The notes under the pieces: model-generated | What the model saw: the letters and a program-made list of their open reading frames with translations, nothing else | Database searches by the model: none | Told to the model about the DNA's origin: nothing | Shown here: in pieces, positions 1 to 6,797 of the stretch | How the letters are laid out: each line of letters starts with the position of its first letter | How positions within the stretch are numbered: position 1 is the first letter of the stretch | NCBI GenBank assembly: GCA_035506295.1 | Contig: DATJPR010000176.1 | Location: 1 to 14,143, forward strand | Reading direction: 5' to 3' | DNA length: 14,143 nt | DNA from: DATJPR01 sp035506295 | GTDB taxonomy: Bacteria > Bacteroidota > Ignavibacteria > UBA10030 > UBA6906 | Position numbers and translations under genes: made by a program

Positions 1-612
1 AGGGACGACAGTCCCCCGGTCGTGGCCGGGCACAACGGCCGGCTCTCGGTGGTCGTCCGTGAGGCGACGCTTGATGAACAGGTTGAATACCTTGTGGATA
101 ACGTCATCCTTGCGGCCGCGACGGCGCCGTGCTCGAGCAACAAGGAGCTCGCACAGATGCTCAAGGTTCCCCTGGGGGAAGACAAGTTCTTCCTTGAGGC
201 GCATCGCAAACTACGTCCGATCGACTTCGCCACGGATGGGATCTTCCTTTGCGGGAACGCCCACTCGCCGTTGGCCACGGACGAAGCGATTGCACAGGCG
301 CTCGGCACGGCGGCGAGGGCGGCAACCGTGCTTTCGAAGGAGAAGATCGATCTCGAGCCGACGGTGTCGCATGTTGTCGAGGAGAACTGTGACGGGTGCG
401 CGCTGTGCGTCGACACATGCCCGTTCAAGGCAATCTCGCTCATGGAATATGAAGCCGACGGGAGGGCACGGAAGCGAGTGCAGGTCAACGAGTCGTTGTG
501 CAAGGGGTGCGGGACATGCATGGCGACGTGCCCGAAGAAGGCGATGTTTGTCTGGCACTTCCGTCCCGAAATGCTCGCCGCGGAAGTCAGAGCGGCGCTG
601 GAAACTCTTTGA
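1..612 (+). CDS. hdrA: Heterodisulfide reductase subunit A-like protein, C-terminal part (5' end outside window)
   Basis: The frame is open from base 1 to the TGA at 610-612, so only the last 203 residues are visible. They hold the end of the FAD/NAD-binding part (a stretch reading GIFLCGNAHSP, followed by DEAIAQALGTAARAA, typical of HdrA) and then two ferredoxin-type [4Fe-4S] motifs. The first (bases 388-423) reads CDGCALCVDTCP and the second (bases 499-534) reads CKGCGTCMATCP. In known complexes HdrA is the flavin subunit that receives electrons from the Mvh hydrogenase through MvhD and splits them between a disulfide or other acceptor and ferredoxin. The mvhD gene follows 11 bases later, supporting the same role. 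The N-terminal domain and any hdrBC genes lie upstream and cannot be seen, so the high-potential acceptor is unknown. A related HdrA-like protein with a different partner is possible. Confidence 0.9.
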   Translation, partial: RDDSPPVVAGHNGRLSVVVREATLDEQVEYLVDNVILAAATAPCSSNKELAQMLKVPLGEDKFFLEAHRKLRPIDFATDGIFLCGNAHSPLATDEAIAQALGTAARAATVLSKEKIDLEPTVSHVVEENCDGCALCVDTCPFKAISLMEYEADGRARKRVQVNESLCKGCGTCMATCPKKAMFVWHFRPEMLAAEVRAALETL

Positions 613-623
613 GAGGATCTCCT

Positions 624-1097
624 ATGCCAACGGAAGAAACAGCGTTTGAACCGCTGATCATCATGTTCTGCTGCTACTGGTGTTCCTATACGGGCGCCGA
701 TCTCGCCGGGACATCGCGGGTGCAGTATCCGACAAACGCCCGGATCATTCGTGTCCAATGTTCGGGAATGATCCAGACCAGCCTCGTGATGGAAACTCTT
801 TTGAACGGCGCAGACGGAGTCCTGGTGTGCGGTTGCCATCCCGGCGACTGCCATTATGTCGAGGGCAATCTCCGGGCGAAGTCGCGCGCTGATGCTCTCG
901 ATGTGATGCTCGAGGATTTCGGCCTTGAGCCCGAGCGGTTCAGGCTCGAGTGGGTCTCGGCGGCCGAAGGGCAGCGATTCGGCCAGGTCGTGGCAGAGAT
1001 GGTCGAACAGGTGAAGAGCGTCGGTCCCAGCCCGTATCGGAGCGCCATGCGCAAGACCGGCGAGAGCCTCTTGACGAAGGCCGCACCATCCGCGTGA
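624..1097 (+). CDS. mvhD: Methyl-viologen-reducing hydrogenase delta subunit ([2Fe-2S] electron-transfer protein)
   Basis: This 157-residue protein matches the MvhD family in length and pattern. An N-terminal CCYWC motif (Cys16, Cys17, Cys20) is followed by Cys46 in VQCSGMI and by Cys69, Cys71 and Cys76 in VCGCHPGDCHY. These cysteines supply the ligands of the [2Fe-2S] cluster that relays electrons from the hydrogenase small subunit to the flavin of HdrA. The ATG at 624 was chosen because GAGAGGA (611-617) lies 6 bases upstream. The frame stays open back to an ATG at 498, but that extension would run through the HdrA ferredoxin domain and has no family resemblance. The gene sits between hdrA and mvhG with gaps of 11 and 12 bases, so all are surely one transcript. 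The protein is cytoplasmic. Confidence 0.93.
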   Translation: MPTEETAFEPLIIMFCCYWCSYTGADLAGTSRVQYPTNARIIRVQCSGMIQTSLVMETLLNGADGVLVCGCHPGDCHYVEGNLRAKSRADALDVMLEDFGLEPERFRLEWVSAAEGQRFGQVVAEMVEQVKSVGPSPYRSAMRKTGESLLTKAAPSA

Positions 1098-1109
1098 AAG
1101 GAGTCTCCC

Positions 1110-2051
1110 ATGGCAATTCGTTTGGCTCAAGAATGGTTTGCGATCTGTGCGGGGTGTGAAGTCTCCATTCTCGACCTCGGCGAGGCATTGCTCGATGTCC
1201 TGTCGAAGATCGAGATCGTGCACATGCCTGTCATCATGGACCACAAGATTCACGGCCAGACCGGCGAGCTCGCACAGATCCAGATACCCGAAGCGGACAT
1301 CGGTCTCATTACCGGCGGGATCAGGAACGAAGAGCACAAGGCGATAGCACGCGAGATGCGGAAGCAGTGCAAGACACTGATCGCGATGGGATCGTGTGCG
1401 TGCTTCGGCGGCATCCCGGCGCTGGCCAACCTGTCGACCCTTGAGGAGTTGTACGACACCGTGTACCGCGGTTCCGTCTCCACCGATCCGGACAAGACTC
1501 CCGACGAGCAGTTGCCGCCGCTGACCGACCGGGTATATGCGCTGAGCGAGGTCGTGCCGGTGGACATCAAACTCCCGGGATGTCCGACCACACCCGAGCT
1601 CTTTGCCGATGCCGTGACAGCGCTCCTCGAAGGGAAGGAATTCTCGTTCGGTGGAAAGAGCGTTTGCGACGACTGTCCCACGATGCGGGAAAAGAAAGCA
1701 CTCACCGCCCTGAAGCGTCCTCTCGAGCCGTTGACGTTTACGCCGGGAGCGCCGCTCAGCACGATGCGATGCATTCTGGAACAGGGATTCCTCTGCCTTG
1801 GACCCGTCACCAAGACGGGATGCGGCGGCAGCGAAGGGACCCCGCGGTGCATCAAGGCCTACATGCCATGTCGTGGATGCTTCGGCCCGCTCGCCGAAGA
1901 GGCGAACCCGATGGTGGACATGATGGGCGCGCTCGCTTCGGTCGGCCTTGAACCGCGCGAAATCATGGATCGTTCCGCCATGTTCAACCGCTATGCCGGC
2001 GCCCAGGGGCGGCTGCGGCCTGTCCAGGCAAAAGGAGGGAAGTCTGTATGA
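1110..2051 (+). CDS. mvhG: Group 3c [NiFe] hydrogenase small subunit (F420-non-reducing type)
   Basis: This 313-residue protein carries the Fe-S relay of the hydrogenase. The proximal-cluster ligands are visible as CAGC (Cys13, Cys16), the GSCACFGG loop (Cys96, Cys98) and LPGCPTTPE (Cys158). The C-terminal part adds a ferredoxin-like set: Cys186, Cys189, Cys221, Cys229, Cys238, Cys247, Cys254 and Cys257, the last two within MPCRGCFGP. There is no twin-arginine signal peptide, so the enzyme is cytoplasmic, as expected for group 3. AAAGGAG (1097-1103) precedes the ATG by 6 bases. The stop overlaps the mvhA start in an ATGA arrangement, so the two subunits are translationally coupled. Group 3c is preferred because the neighbours are mvhD and hdrA and no F420-binding FrhB subunit is seen. 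Confidence 0.93.
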   Translation: MAIRLAQEWFAICAGCEVSILDLGEALLDVLSKIEIVHMPVIMDHKIHGQTGELAQIQIPEADIGLITGGIRNEEHKAIAREMRKQCKTLIAMGSCACFGGIPALANLSTLEELYDTVYRGSVSTDPDKTPDEQLPPLTDRVYALSEVVPVDIKLPGCPTTPELFADAVTALLEGKEFSFGGKSVCDDCPTMREKKALTALKRPLEPLTFTPGAPLSTMRCILEQGFLCLGPVTKTGCGGSEGTPRCIKAYMPCRGCFGPLAEEANPMVDMMGALASVGLEPREIMDRSAMFNRYAGAQGRLRPVQAKGGKSV

Positions 2052-3490
2052 GCAAGACGCTCGTTATCCAGCCGGTCAGCCGCATTGAGGGACATGCGAA
2101 AGTGACGATCCAGCTTGATGACACCGGCAACGTCCAGGACACGCGGGTCAATGTCATTGAGCTGCGCGGCTTCGAGAGGTTCTGTGTGGGAAGGCCGGCG
2201 GAGGAATTGCCGCGCATTGTTACGCGAATCTGCGGCGTCTGTCCGTGGTCGCATCACCTCGCTTCGAGCAAAGCCTGCGACGCACTCTTCGGCGTCGAGC
2301 CGCCCCCCACCGGGAAGAAGTTGCGCGAACTCTGCAATAGCATCGCGTACATGGAAGAACACATCCTGCACTTCTATTTTCTTGCCGGCGCGGATTTTAT
2401 CCTTGGCCCGGACGCCGATCCGCTGACGCGGAACGTCCTCGGCATCCTGGCGAAAGTCCCGGATGTTGCACACAAAGTCGTCCGGGTCCGGCAAATGGGC
2501 GCCAAAATGCTCGAGGTCATCGCCGGCAAATCGATCCATCCCGATGCGTCCGTGCCCGGAGGGTTCAGCAAACCGTTGCTGCCCCAGGAGCGCGACCAGG
2601 TGCGTGCGATGGCGGAGGAGTGCCTTGACCTGGCGAAATTCTCGATTGCGTTCGCCAAGGAAAACATCTTCCCGCGCTACAGTGATATCGTCGGAAGCGT
2701 GGGCGTCATTCACACGGGGTTCCTCGGTACCGTCAACGATAAGGGAGAGCTGGATCTATACGACGGCAGGCTGCGGCTGATGGCGCAGGATGGTTCGTTT
2801 GTTGAATTTTCGTACGACGAATATGCGGACCACATCAGCGAGCACATCGAACCGTGGAGCTATATGAAGTTCCCGTACGACAAACGCTCCGGACCCTTCT
2901 CCATGGATCTTCAGCGCCCGGGCGGGATCTACCGTACCAATACGCTTGCACGACTCAACGTGTGCGACAGCATCCCCACGCCGTTGGCACAGGCCGAGCT
3001 GGCGGAATACCGTTCGATGTTCGGCCGTCCGACGCAGCTGACGCTGCTCTACCACTGGGCGCGCCTCATCGAGCTTCTCTACAACGCCGAGAATGCTCTC
3101 AGGCTTCTCGACGATCCCGATATTATCGGCGTGGAGACCCGTGTGAAAGCTGAGCCCCGCGCAGCCCGTGGTGTTGGGTGCGTCGAAGCACCTCGCGGGA
3201 CGCTGATTCATGACTACACAACGGACGAGAACGGCATGCTGACGAAGGTCAACCTCATCGTCGGCACAACGCACAACAATGCGCCCATCAATATGTCCGT
3301 CCGGCAGACGGCAAACACGTTCATCAAAGATGGAAAGTATGATCAGGGAATTCTGAACCGCGTTGAGATGGCCATCCGCGCCTATGACCCCTGCTTCTCC
3401 TGCGCCACCCACCGGTTCGATGGATCGGTCGCCGTTGCGATCGAGATCTACAATGCGCAGGGTGAGCTGATGGGTTCACTTGCGAATTGA
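2048..3490 (+). CDS. mvhA: Group 3c [NiFe] hydrogenase large (catalytic) subunit
   Basis: This 480-residue protein binds the Ni-Fe(CN)2CO centre and oxidises or produces H2. Both active-site motifs are intact: RICGVC near the N terminus (Cys62, Cys65) and DPCFSCATH near the C terminus (Cys449, Cys452, His455). The N-terminal SRIEGHAKV is also diagnostic of the family. Twenty-five residues follow His455, which matches the C-terminal extension that a specific endopeptidase removes after nickel insertion. The candidate protease is encoded 18 bases downstream. The start overlaps the mvhG stop by 4 bases. No nickel- or iron-insertion (hyp) genes are in the window, so they must lie elsewhere. The predicted complex is cytoplasmic MvhADG bound to HdrABC. 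Confidence 0.95.
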   Translation: MSKTLVIQPVSRIEGHAKVTIQLDDTGNVQDTRVNVIELRGFERFCVGRPAEELPRIVTRICGVCPWSHHLASSKACDALFGVEPPPTGKKLRELCNSIAYMEEHILHFYFLAGADFILGPDADPLTRNVLGILAKVPDVAHKVVRVRQMGAKMLEVIAGKSIHPDASVPGGFSKPLLPQERDQVRAMAEECLDLAKFSIAFAKENIFPRYSDIVGSVGVIHTGFLGTVNDKGELDLYDGRLRLMAQDGSFVEFSYDEYADHISEHIEPWSYMKFPYDKRSGPFSMDLQRPGGIYRTNTLARLNVCDSIPTPLAQAELAEYRSMFGRPTQLTLLYHWARLIELLYNAENALRLLDDPDIIGVETRVKAEPRAARGVGCVEAPRGTLIHDYTTDENGMLTKVNLIVGTTHNNAPINMSVRQTANTFIKDGKYDQGILNRVEMAIRAYDPCFSCATHRFDGSVAVAIEIYNAQGELMGSLAN

Positions 3491-3508
3491 AGGTTCGGGC
3501 ATCACGCC

Positions 3509-4015
3509 ATGATATCACAGGACTTTCTGCCTGCATTCTGCACTAAGCGCGTGTTGATCCTCGGGTGCGGCAATCGTCTGTTCGGCGACGACGGGTTCGG
3601 GCCCGCTGTCATCGATCGGCTCCGCGCGGCCTACAACATTCCGGACGACATTTACGTGATGGATGTCGGCACGGGAATCCGGGAGATTCTCTTCACGCTC
3701 TGTCTCGGCGACGCCCTTCCCCGAGAAGTGATCGTTCTCGACGCTCTGGACGTCAATCGGACACAAGGGGAGATATTCGAACTTCCGGTCGACGCACTCC
3801 CTGCTGAGAAAGCCGACGACTTTTTCATGCATCAAGCACCGTCGGCAAATCTCGCGAAGGAACTCACCACAAGAGGGGTCGAGGTGAAAATTGTCGGATG
3901 CCAGTCGGGGCCAGTGCCTGAGACAGTCTCCCCCGGTTTGTCGGATGAAGTTCAAGATGCAGTCTCGCGTGTCAGTTCCTCTCTTGCTTCTCGCTATTTC
4001 TCCTCACCTCACTGA
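3509..4015 (+). CDS. Hydrogenase maturation protease (peptidase family M52)
   Basis: This 168-residue protein belongs to the nickel-dependent endopeptidases that trim the C terminus of [NiFe] hydrogenase large subunits. The N-terminal signature GCGNRLFGDDGFGP (residues 19-32) supplies the first acidic metal ligand. LDALDV (residues 78-82) gives the central aspartate, and the His in FFMHQAP (His108) matches the third ligand. Length fits the family (about 150-190). The gene follows mvhA by 18 bases. The only Shine-Dalgarno-like element, GAAGG at 3489-3493, is 15 bases from the ATG, so translation probably relies on coupling with mvhA. Its substrate is most likely the MvhA precursor next door. 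The C terminus (after about residue 150) is Ser-rich and not recognisable. Family call is firm; the exact subfamily name is not. Confidence 0.9.
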   Translation: MISQDFLPAFCTKRVLILGCGNRLFGDDGFGPAVIDRLRAAYNIPDDIYVMDVGTGIREILFTLCLGDALPREVIVLDALDVNRTQGEIFELPVDALPAEKADDFFMHQAPSANLAKELTTRGVEVKIVGCQSGPVPETVSPGLSDEVQDAVSRVSSSLASRYFSSPH

Positions 4016-4056
4016 GACAACAAAAGATCGCGTTCGACGCGCGGATTGTGGCTTTT

Positions 4057-4077
4057 TGACGTTGCCGCGGAACGTCA
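4057..4077. repeat. 7-7-7 inverted repeat upstream of the metY leader, possible operator
   Basis: TGACGTT at 4057-4063 and AACGTCA at 4071-4077 are perfect inverted repeats around a 7-base GC-rich spacer. The right arm ends 10 bases before the -35-like TTGACT. No run of T follows it on either strand, so it is not an intrinsic terminator by itself. It could be a binding site for a dimeric regulator acting on the metY leader promoter, or a hairpin protecting the 3' end of the hydrogenase transcript. I cannot name the protein. Confidence 0.4.
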
Positions 4078-4087
4078 GGAACAAATG

Positions 4088-4114
4088 TTGACTTTGAGCT
4101 GTTAACCCATTAAT
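4088..4114 (+). promoter_or_regulatory. Candidate promoter for the metY leader transcript
   Basis: TTGACT at 4088-4093 matches five of six bases of a sigma70 -35 box. ATTAAT at 4109-4114 matches the last four bases of a -10 box. The 15-base spacer is shorter than ideal, and alternative registers in this AT-rich stretch are possible. A start near 4120 would place the leader ORF about 20 bases into the transcript and the terminator about 145 bases in. The surrounding composition is more AT-rich than the flanking genes. The Bacteroidota-type TTTG / TAnnTTTG elements are not clearly present. Confidence 0.35.
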
Positions 4115-4140
4115 TGAACTTCACTCATTTGCCATCCGAA

Positions 4141-4230
4141 ATGCTACTCCGAACCCGAGTCTTGATGCTACCCATGTGTTGTTGCTGTTCTTCCTCCGTG
4201 AGGGGCAGCTGTTGTCCGCCTGCGTTGTAG
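4141..4230 (+). CDS. Cysteine-rich leader peptide ahead of metY (29 codons)
   Basis: ATG at 4141 opens a 29-codon frame ending at TAG 4228-4230. The peptide begins MLLRTRVLMLPM, continues with four consecutive cysteines (codons TGT TGT TGC TGT, 4177-4188), then SSSVRGS, a second Cys pair (4210-4215) and PPAL. Six of 29 codons are Cys, and Met occurs at positions 1, 9 and 12. It lies between a candidate promoter and an intrinsic terminator placed directly ahead of metY, a sulfur-assimilation gene. Short polycysteine ORFs that act as cysteine-responsive attenuators are known from mycobacteria; this one fits that role by position and composition. Stalling at the Cys run would uncover the antiterminator strand at 4200-4206. 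No clear Shine-Dalgarno precedes the ATG. A chance TGT-type trinucleotide run is the main alternative explanation. Confidence 0.7.
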   Translation: MLLRTRVLMLPMCCCCSSSVRGSCCPPAL

Positions 4231-4268
4231 CGCGATCGCCATAGCGGCTGGACAGGTTTTCGCCCCTC
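4193..4268 (+). promoter_or_regulatory. Predicted attenuator: competing RNA pairings in the metY leader
   Basis: GAGGGGC at 4200-4206 is perfectly complementary to GCCCCTC at 4262-4268, which includes the 5' arm of the terminator. The same GAGG (4200-4203) can instead pair with CCTC (4193-4196) in a small hairpin. Between the two strands a nested stem is possible: TTGTCCGCC (4212-4220) with GGC (4246-4248) and GGACAG (4250-4255), with T4249 bulged and one T-G pair. A ribosome stalled at the Cys run (4177-4188) would cover CCTC and leave GAGGGGC free to block the terminator. A ribosome reaching the TAG at 4228 would cover GAGGGGC and let the terminator fold. The pairings are read directly from the sequence; the mechanism is inferred. 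Confidence 0.6.
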
Positions 4269-4290
4269 GAAATTTCGAGGGGTTTTTTTT
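4263..4290 (+). terminator. Intrinsic terminator between the leader ORF and metY
   Basis: CCCCTCGAAATTTCGAGGGG (4263-4282) is a perfect 20-base palindrome that folds to an 8-bp stem with an AATT loop. It is followed at once by eight T (4283-4290). This is a strong rho-independent terminator for plus-strand transcription. It lies 247 bases after the protease stop and only 62 bases before the metY start. It may therefore end the hydrogenase operon, act as the conditional terminator of the metY leader, or do both. Confidence 0.9.
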
Positions 4291-4352
4291 GATTTTCGGG
4301 CTTCACCAGTTTCTTGCTGTTCAATCTCTCAATTAATGGAGGATCATATTCG

Positions 4353-5687
4353 ATGAGCACAAACGGGAAGAAGCGGAACTACCGGTTTGAAACATTGCAG
4401 CTTCATGCAGGGCAGGTCGCAGACCCAACCACGGGCGCGAGAGCGGTGCCGATCTATCAGACAAGCTCGTACAATTTCCAGAACGCTGAACATGCGGCGT
4501 CACTGTTCGCCTTGCAGCAGTTCGGAAATATTTACACGCGGATCATGAACCCGACGACCGATGTGTTCGAACAACGAATGGCGGCACTTGAAGGAGGTGC
4601 TGCGGCGTTGGCGGTCTCTTCCGGACAGGCGGCGCAGTTCATCGCGATCAGCACCCTGGCTGAAGCAGGCGACAATATCGTTTCGACCAGCCTGCTCTAC
4701 GGCGGGACATTCAATCAGTTCAAGGTGACGCTTCCCCGGCTGGGCATCAACGTGAAATTTGTGGATGGCGACGATCCGAAGGATTTCCGGAAACTCATCG
4801 ACGCGAAGACGAAGGCATTGTACGTCGAGTCCATCGGCAACCCGCGCCTGAATGTCCCGGATCTTTCGGCGCTGGCAACGCTGGCGCACGAACACCGCAT
4901 CCCCCTTGTTGTCGACAACACGTTCGGCGCAGGCGGTTACCTGGCGCGTCCGATCGACTTCGGCGCCGACATCGTGGTCCATTCGGCGACAAAATGGATC
5001 GGCGGACATGGCACATCGATCGGCGGCGTCATCATCGACTCGGGGAGATTCGACTGGGGGAACGGCAAGTTCCCGCTGTTCACGCAACCGAGCCCCGGGT
5101 ATCATGGATTGAATTTCTGGGAAACGTTCGGTGCGAAGAGTCAGTTCGGCAATATCGCCTTCATCATCCGCGCGCGGGTCGAGCAATTGCGCGACCTCGG
5201 TCCCGCCCTCAGTCCCTTCAACGCGTTCCTGTTTCTCCAGGGACTCGAAACGCTTTCGCTGCGAGTCGAGCGGCACTGTCAGAATGCGCTGGCGCTCGCT
5301 CGCTGGTTGAAGAAACATCCTCTCGTCGAGTGGGTGTCGTATCCCGGTCTCGAAGATCATCCATACCACGAGAACGCGAAGAAATATCTTCGAAAAGGGA
5401 TGTTCGGCGGGATTCTTGTCTTCGGGATCAAAGGTGGGCGCGAGGCCGGCAAGAAGCTCATCGACAATCTGAAGCTCTCAAGCCTGCTGGCGAACGTTGG
5501 CGACGCCAAGACGCTGGTGATCCATCCGGCGTCCACGACGCATCAGCAGCTCAGCGAGAAGGAACAACTGGAATCCGGTGTGACGCCGGAGCTGGTCCGC
5601 ATATCGGTCGGCCTCGAACACATTGACGACATCATTGAAGACTTCGAAGTCGCTCTTGATGCTGTGCGGTCTGCGGTGCCGGTGTAA
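4353..5687 (+). CDS. metY: O-acetylhomoserine sulfhydrylase (homocysteine synthase, PLP-dependent)
   Basis: This 444-residue protein belongs to the Cys/Met-metabolism PLP enzymes (fold type I) and has the length of MetY. It would make homocysteine from O-acetyl-L-homoserine and sulfide in the cytoplasm. Visible marks are YTRIMNPTTDVFEQR (residues 61-75), the phosphate-binding region ALAVSSGQAAQ (85-95), the cofactor-contacting aspartate in VVDNTFG (Asp188) and the PLP-binding lysine in SATKWIGGHG (Lys214). The ATG at 4353 was chosen because GGAGG (4338-4342) stands 10 bases upstream; an upstream in-frame ATG at 4314 has no such site. No metX follows, so the acetyltransferase lies elsewhere. 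The leader ORF and terminator just upstream suggest control by transcription attenuation. Cystathionine gamma-synthase-type activity is a less likely alternative. Confidence 0.95.
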   Translation: MSTNGKKRNYRFETLQLHAGQVADPTTGARAVPIYQTSSYNFQNAEHAASLFALQQFGNIYTRIMNPTTDVFEQRMAALEGGAAALAVSSGQAAQFIAISTLAEAGDNIVSTSLLYGGTFNQFKVTLPRLGINVKFVDGDDPKDFRKLIDAKTKALYVESIGNPRLNVPDLSALATLAHEHRIPLVVDNTFGAGGYLARPIDFGADIVVHSATKWIGGHGTSIGGVIIDSGRFDWGNGKFPLFTQPSPGYHGLNFWETFGAKSQFGNIAFIIRARVEQLRDLGPALSPFNAFLFLQGLETLSLRVERHCQNALALARWLKKHPLVEWVSYPGLEDHPYHENAKKYLRKGMFGGILVFGIKGGREAGKKLIDNLKLSSLLANVGDAKTLVIHPASTTHQQLSEKEQLESGVTPELVRISVGLEHIDDIIEDFEVALDAVRSAVPV

Positions 5688-5702
5688 GCGAAACGCTCGA
5701 GT

Positions 5703-5749
5703 GGCCGGTGGTTGTGCGCCGTTTATGGAAACGGCCCGCAACTCCGGCC
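5703..5749. terminator. Long imperfect hairpin between convergent genes, likely bidirectional transcription stop
   Basis: Three paired blocks lie in register: GGCCGG (5703-5708) with CCGGCC (5744-5749), GTTG (5711-5714) with CAAC (5739-5742), and GCCGTTT (5718-5724) with AAACGGC (5729-5735) around an ATGG loop. It starts 15 bases after the metY stop and ends 6 bases before the stop of the convergent minus-strand hydrolase gene. There is no T run on either strand, so the terminator role rests on position and stem strength. Confidence 0.6.
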
Positions 5750-5755
5750 AACGGG

Positions 5756-6796
5756 TTACCTAGCGTTCCTTTCGAGGAAGTACTCGACCATGCGTGTCGC
5801 AACCGGGCTGAGGGGGTTGGGCGATCCTCCCGGCCCCTGATTTGTTGCGACAATCACACCGAACCGCTTCGCCGGTGCGAGCCAGGCGATAGCATAGCTC
5901 AAGGTGTTGCTCCCAGCATGCGTCAGCGTCTTTCCGCCTGAGAGTTCCTGCTGCGAAATCCCCCATCCGAGACCGTAGAATCCGCCGCTGTCATCCGCGA
6001 CTACCGGTGTGGTCAGCATTGCCGCGGTTGATTGTGACAGGAGTGTGGCGTGTCCCGCCTCAGCGGCAAGGACCCATTGAATGAACTTCGCCCAGTCACC
6101 GATCGACATGTGCAGTCGGCATGCAGGTCCGTAGATCGGGGGATTGTCCGCGTCTGGTCCGGGCACGACGGCAGAGTGATCGCTCCGGTGTTGAAGCGGC
6201 TGGTCATCCAGGCCCGGAGTCCCCATCGGTCCGAACCCGGCGGTCGTAATGCCCAGCGGGTCGAGGAGACGCTGCTGCAGCAAGGCCTCGTACGGGCGGT
6301 CCGTCAGCAATTCCGCGATAGCTCCGGCCACGATGTATCCCATGTTGCTGTAAAGATATCGTCCGCGAACACCGGCAGGGTGCTGGAGGAGCGACCAAGC
6401 AGTGACCTCAGCGCGTTCCTCACGAGGTGTCCTCGTGCGGTATGTGAGTCCAGGATCGCACATCAGTCCGGCGCTGTGCGAGAGAAGGTCGCGAAGGGTG
6501 ACGCCGCGGCATTCCGGACGCATGGCTTTCGCCTGATCGGGGAAGATCGCGGAGAGCGGTGTGGTCCACTCCACCATCCCTTCATCGACAAGGATCGCGA
6601 GAAGCGTGGCGGTGAATGCCTTGGTACAAGATGCGAGGTGAAACTGATCATGAAGAGCAACGTTCGCAGCACCGCGGTACCGTCTGCAGCCCACCGCATC
6701 GGCCTCCACGACTGCCTCGTCAGTGACGATCGCTCCCGCGAGGGCAGGAAGGTCAAGCGAGTGCCGAAACGCCTCGAGGATTGTCGGGAAGTTCAC
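5756..6796 (-). CDS. Class C beta-lactamase-like serine hydrolase
   Basis: This 346-residue protein has the three active-site elements of the beta-lactamase class C / penicillin-binding-protein-like family. They are SCTK (Ser56, Lys59), YSN (Tyr149-Asn151) and HAG (His293-Gly295) in place of the KTG triad. LRDLLSHSAGL (residues 101-111) is another family hallmark. Many such proteins are esterases or D-amino-acid peptidases rather than antibiotic-resistance enzymes, and nothing here shows true beta-lactamase activity. No signal peptide is visible at the chosen start, so it may act in the cytoplasm, unlike most relatives. The start is GTG at 6796-6794, one base after the stop of the DUF1761 gene, so translation is very likely coupled. 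No good ribosome-binding site was seen. The gene ends the long minus-strand run. Confidence 0.85.
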   Translation of the reverse strand: MNFPTILEAFRHSLDLPALAGAIVTDEAVVEADAVGCRRYRGAANVALHDQFHLASCTKAFTATLLAILVDEGMVEWTTPLSAIFPDQAKAMRPECRGVTLRDLLSHSAGLMCDPGLTYRTRTPREERAEVTAWSLLQHPAGVRGRYLYSNMGYIVAGAIAELLTDRPYEALLQQRLLDPLGITTAGFGPMGTPGLDDQPLQHRSDHSAVVPGPDADNPPIYGPACRLHMSIGDWAKFIQWVLAAEAGHATLLSQSTAAMLTTPVVADDSGGFYGLGWGISQQELSGGKTLTHAGSNTLSYAIAWLAPAKRFGVIVATNQGPGGSPNPLSPVATRMVEYFLERNAR

Positions 6797-6797
6797 A

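Noticed and set aside
498..623. Longer start for mvhD
   Set aside because: The extension overlaps the HdrA ferredoxin domain in another frame and has no family similarity; the ATG at 624 has a good ribosome-binding site.
4057..4077. Terminator of the hydrogenase operon at the inverted repeat
   Set aside because: No T run follows the stem on the plus strand; the terminator at 4263-4290 is far stronger.
4121..4290. A SAM-type riboswitch in the metY leader
   Set aside because: The conserved SAM-I core (GATGAA...CGGCAACC type) and the SAM-II pattern are absent. The polycysteine ORF with competing hairpins explains the terminator better.
4121..4360. Minus-strand 79-residue open frame across the metY leader
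   Set aside because: It runs antisense through the terminator palindrome and the metY ribosome-binding site, has no ribosome-binding site of its own and looks like no known protein.
4500..5369. Long minus-strand open frame inside metY
   Set aside because: It is a codon-bias shadow of metY; metY has complete catalytic motifs and the antisense frame shows none.
5756..6796. True antibiotic-resistance beta-lactamase
   Set aside because: The protein has the class C fold motifs but lacks a signal peptide and a KTG triad; the broader serine-hydrolase family is the safer call.
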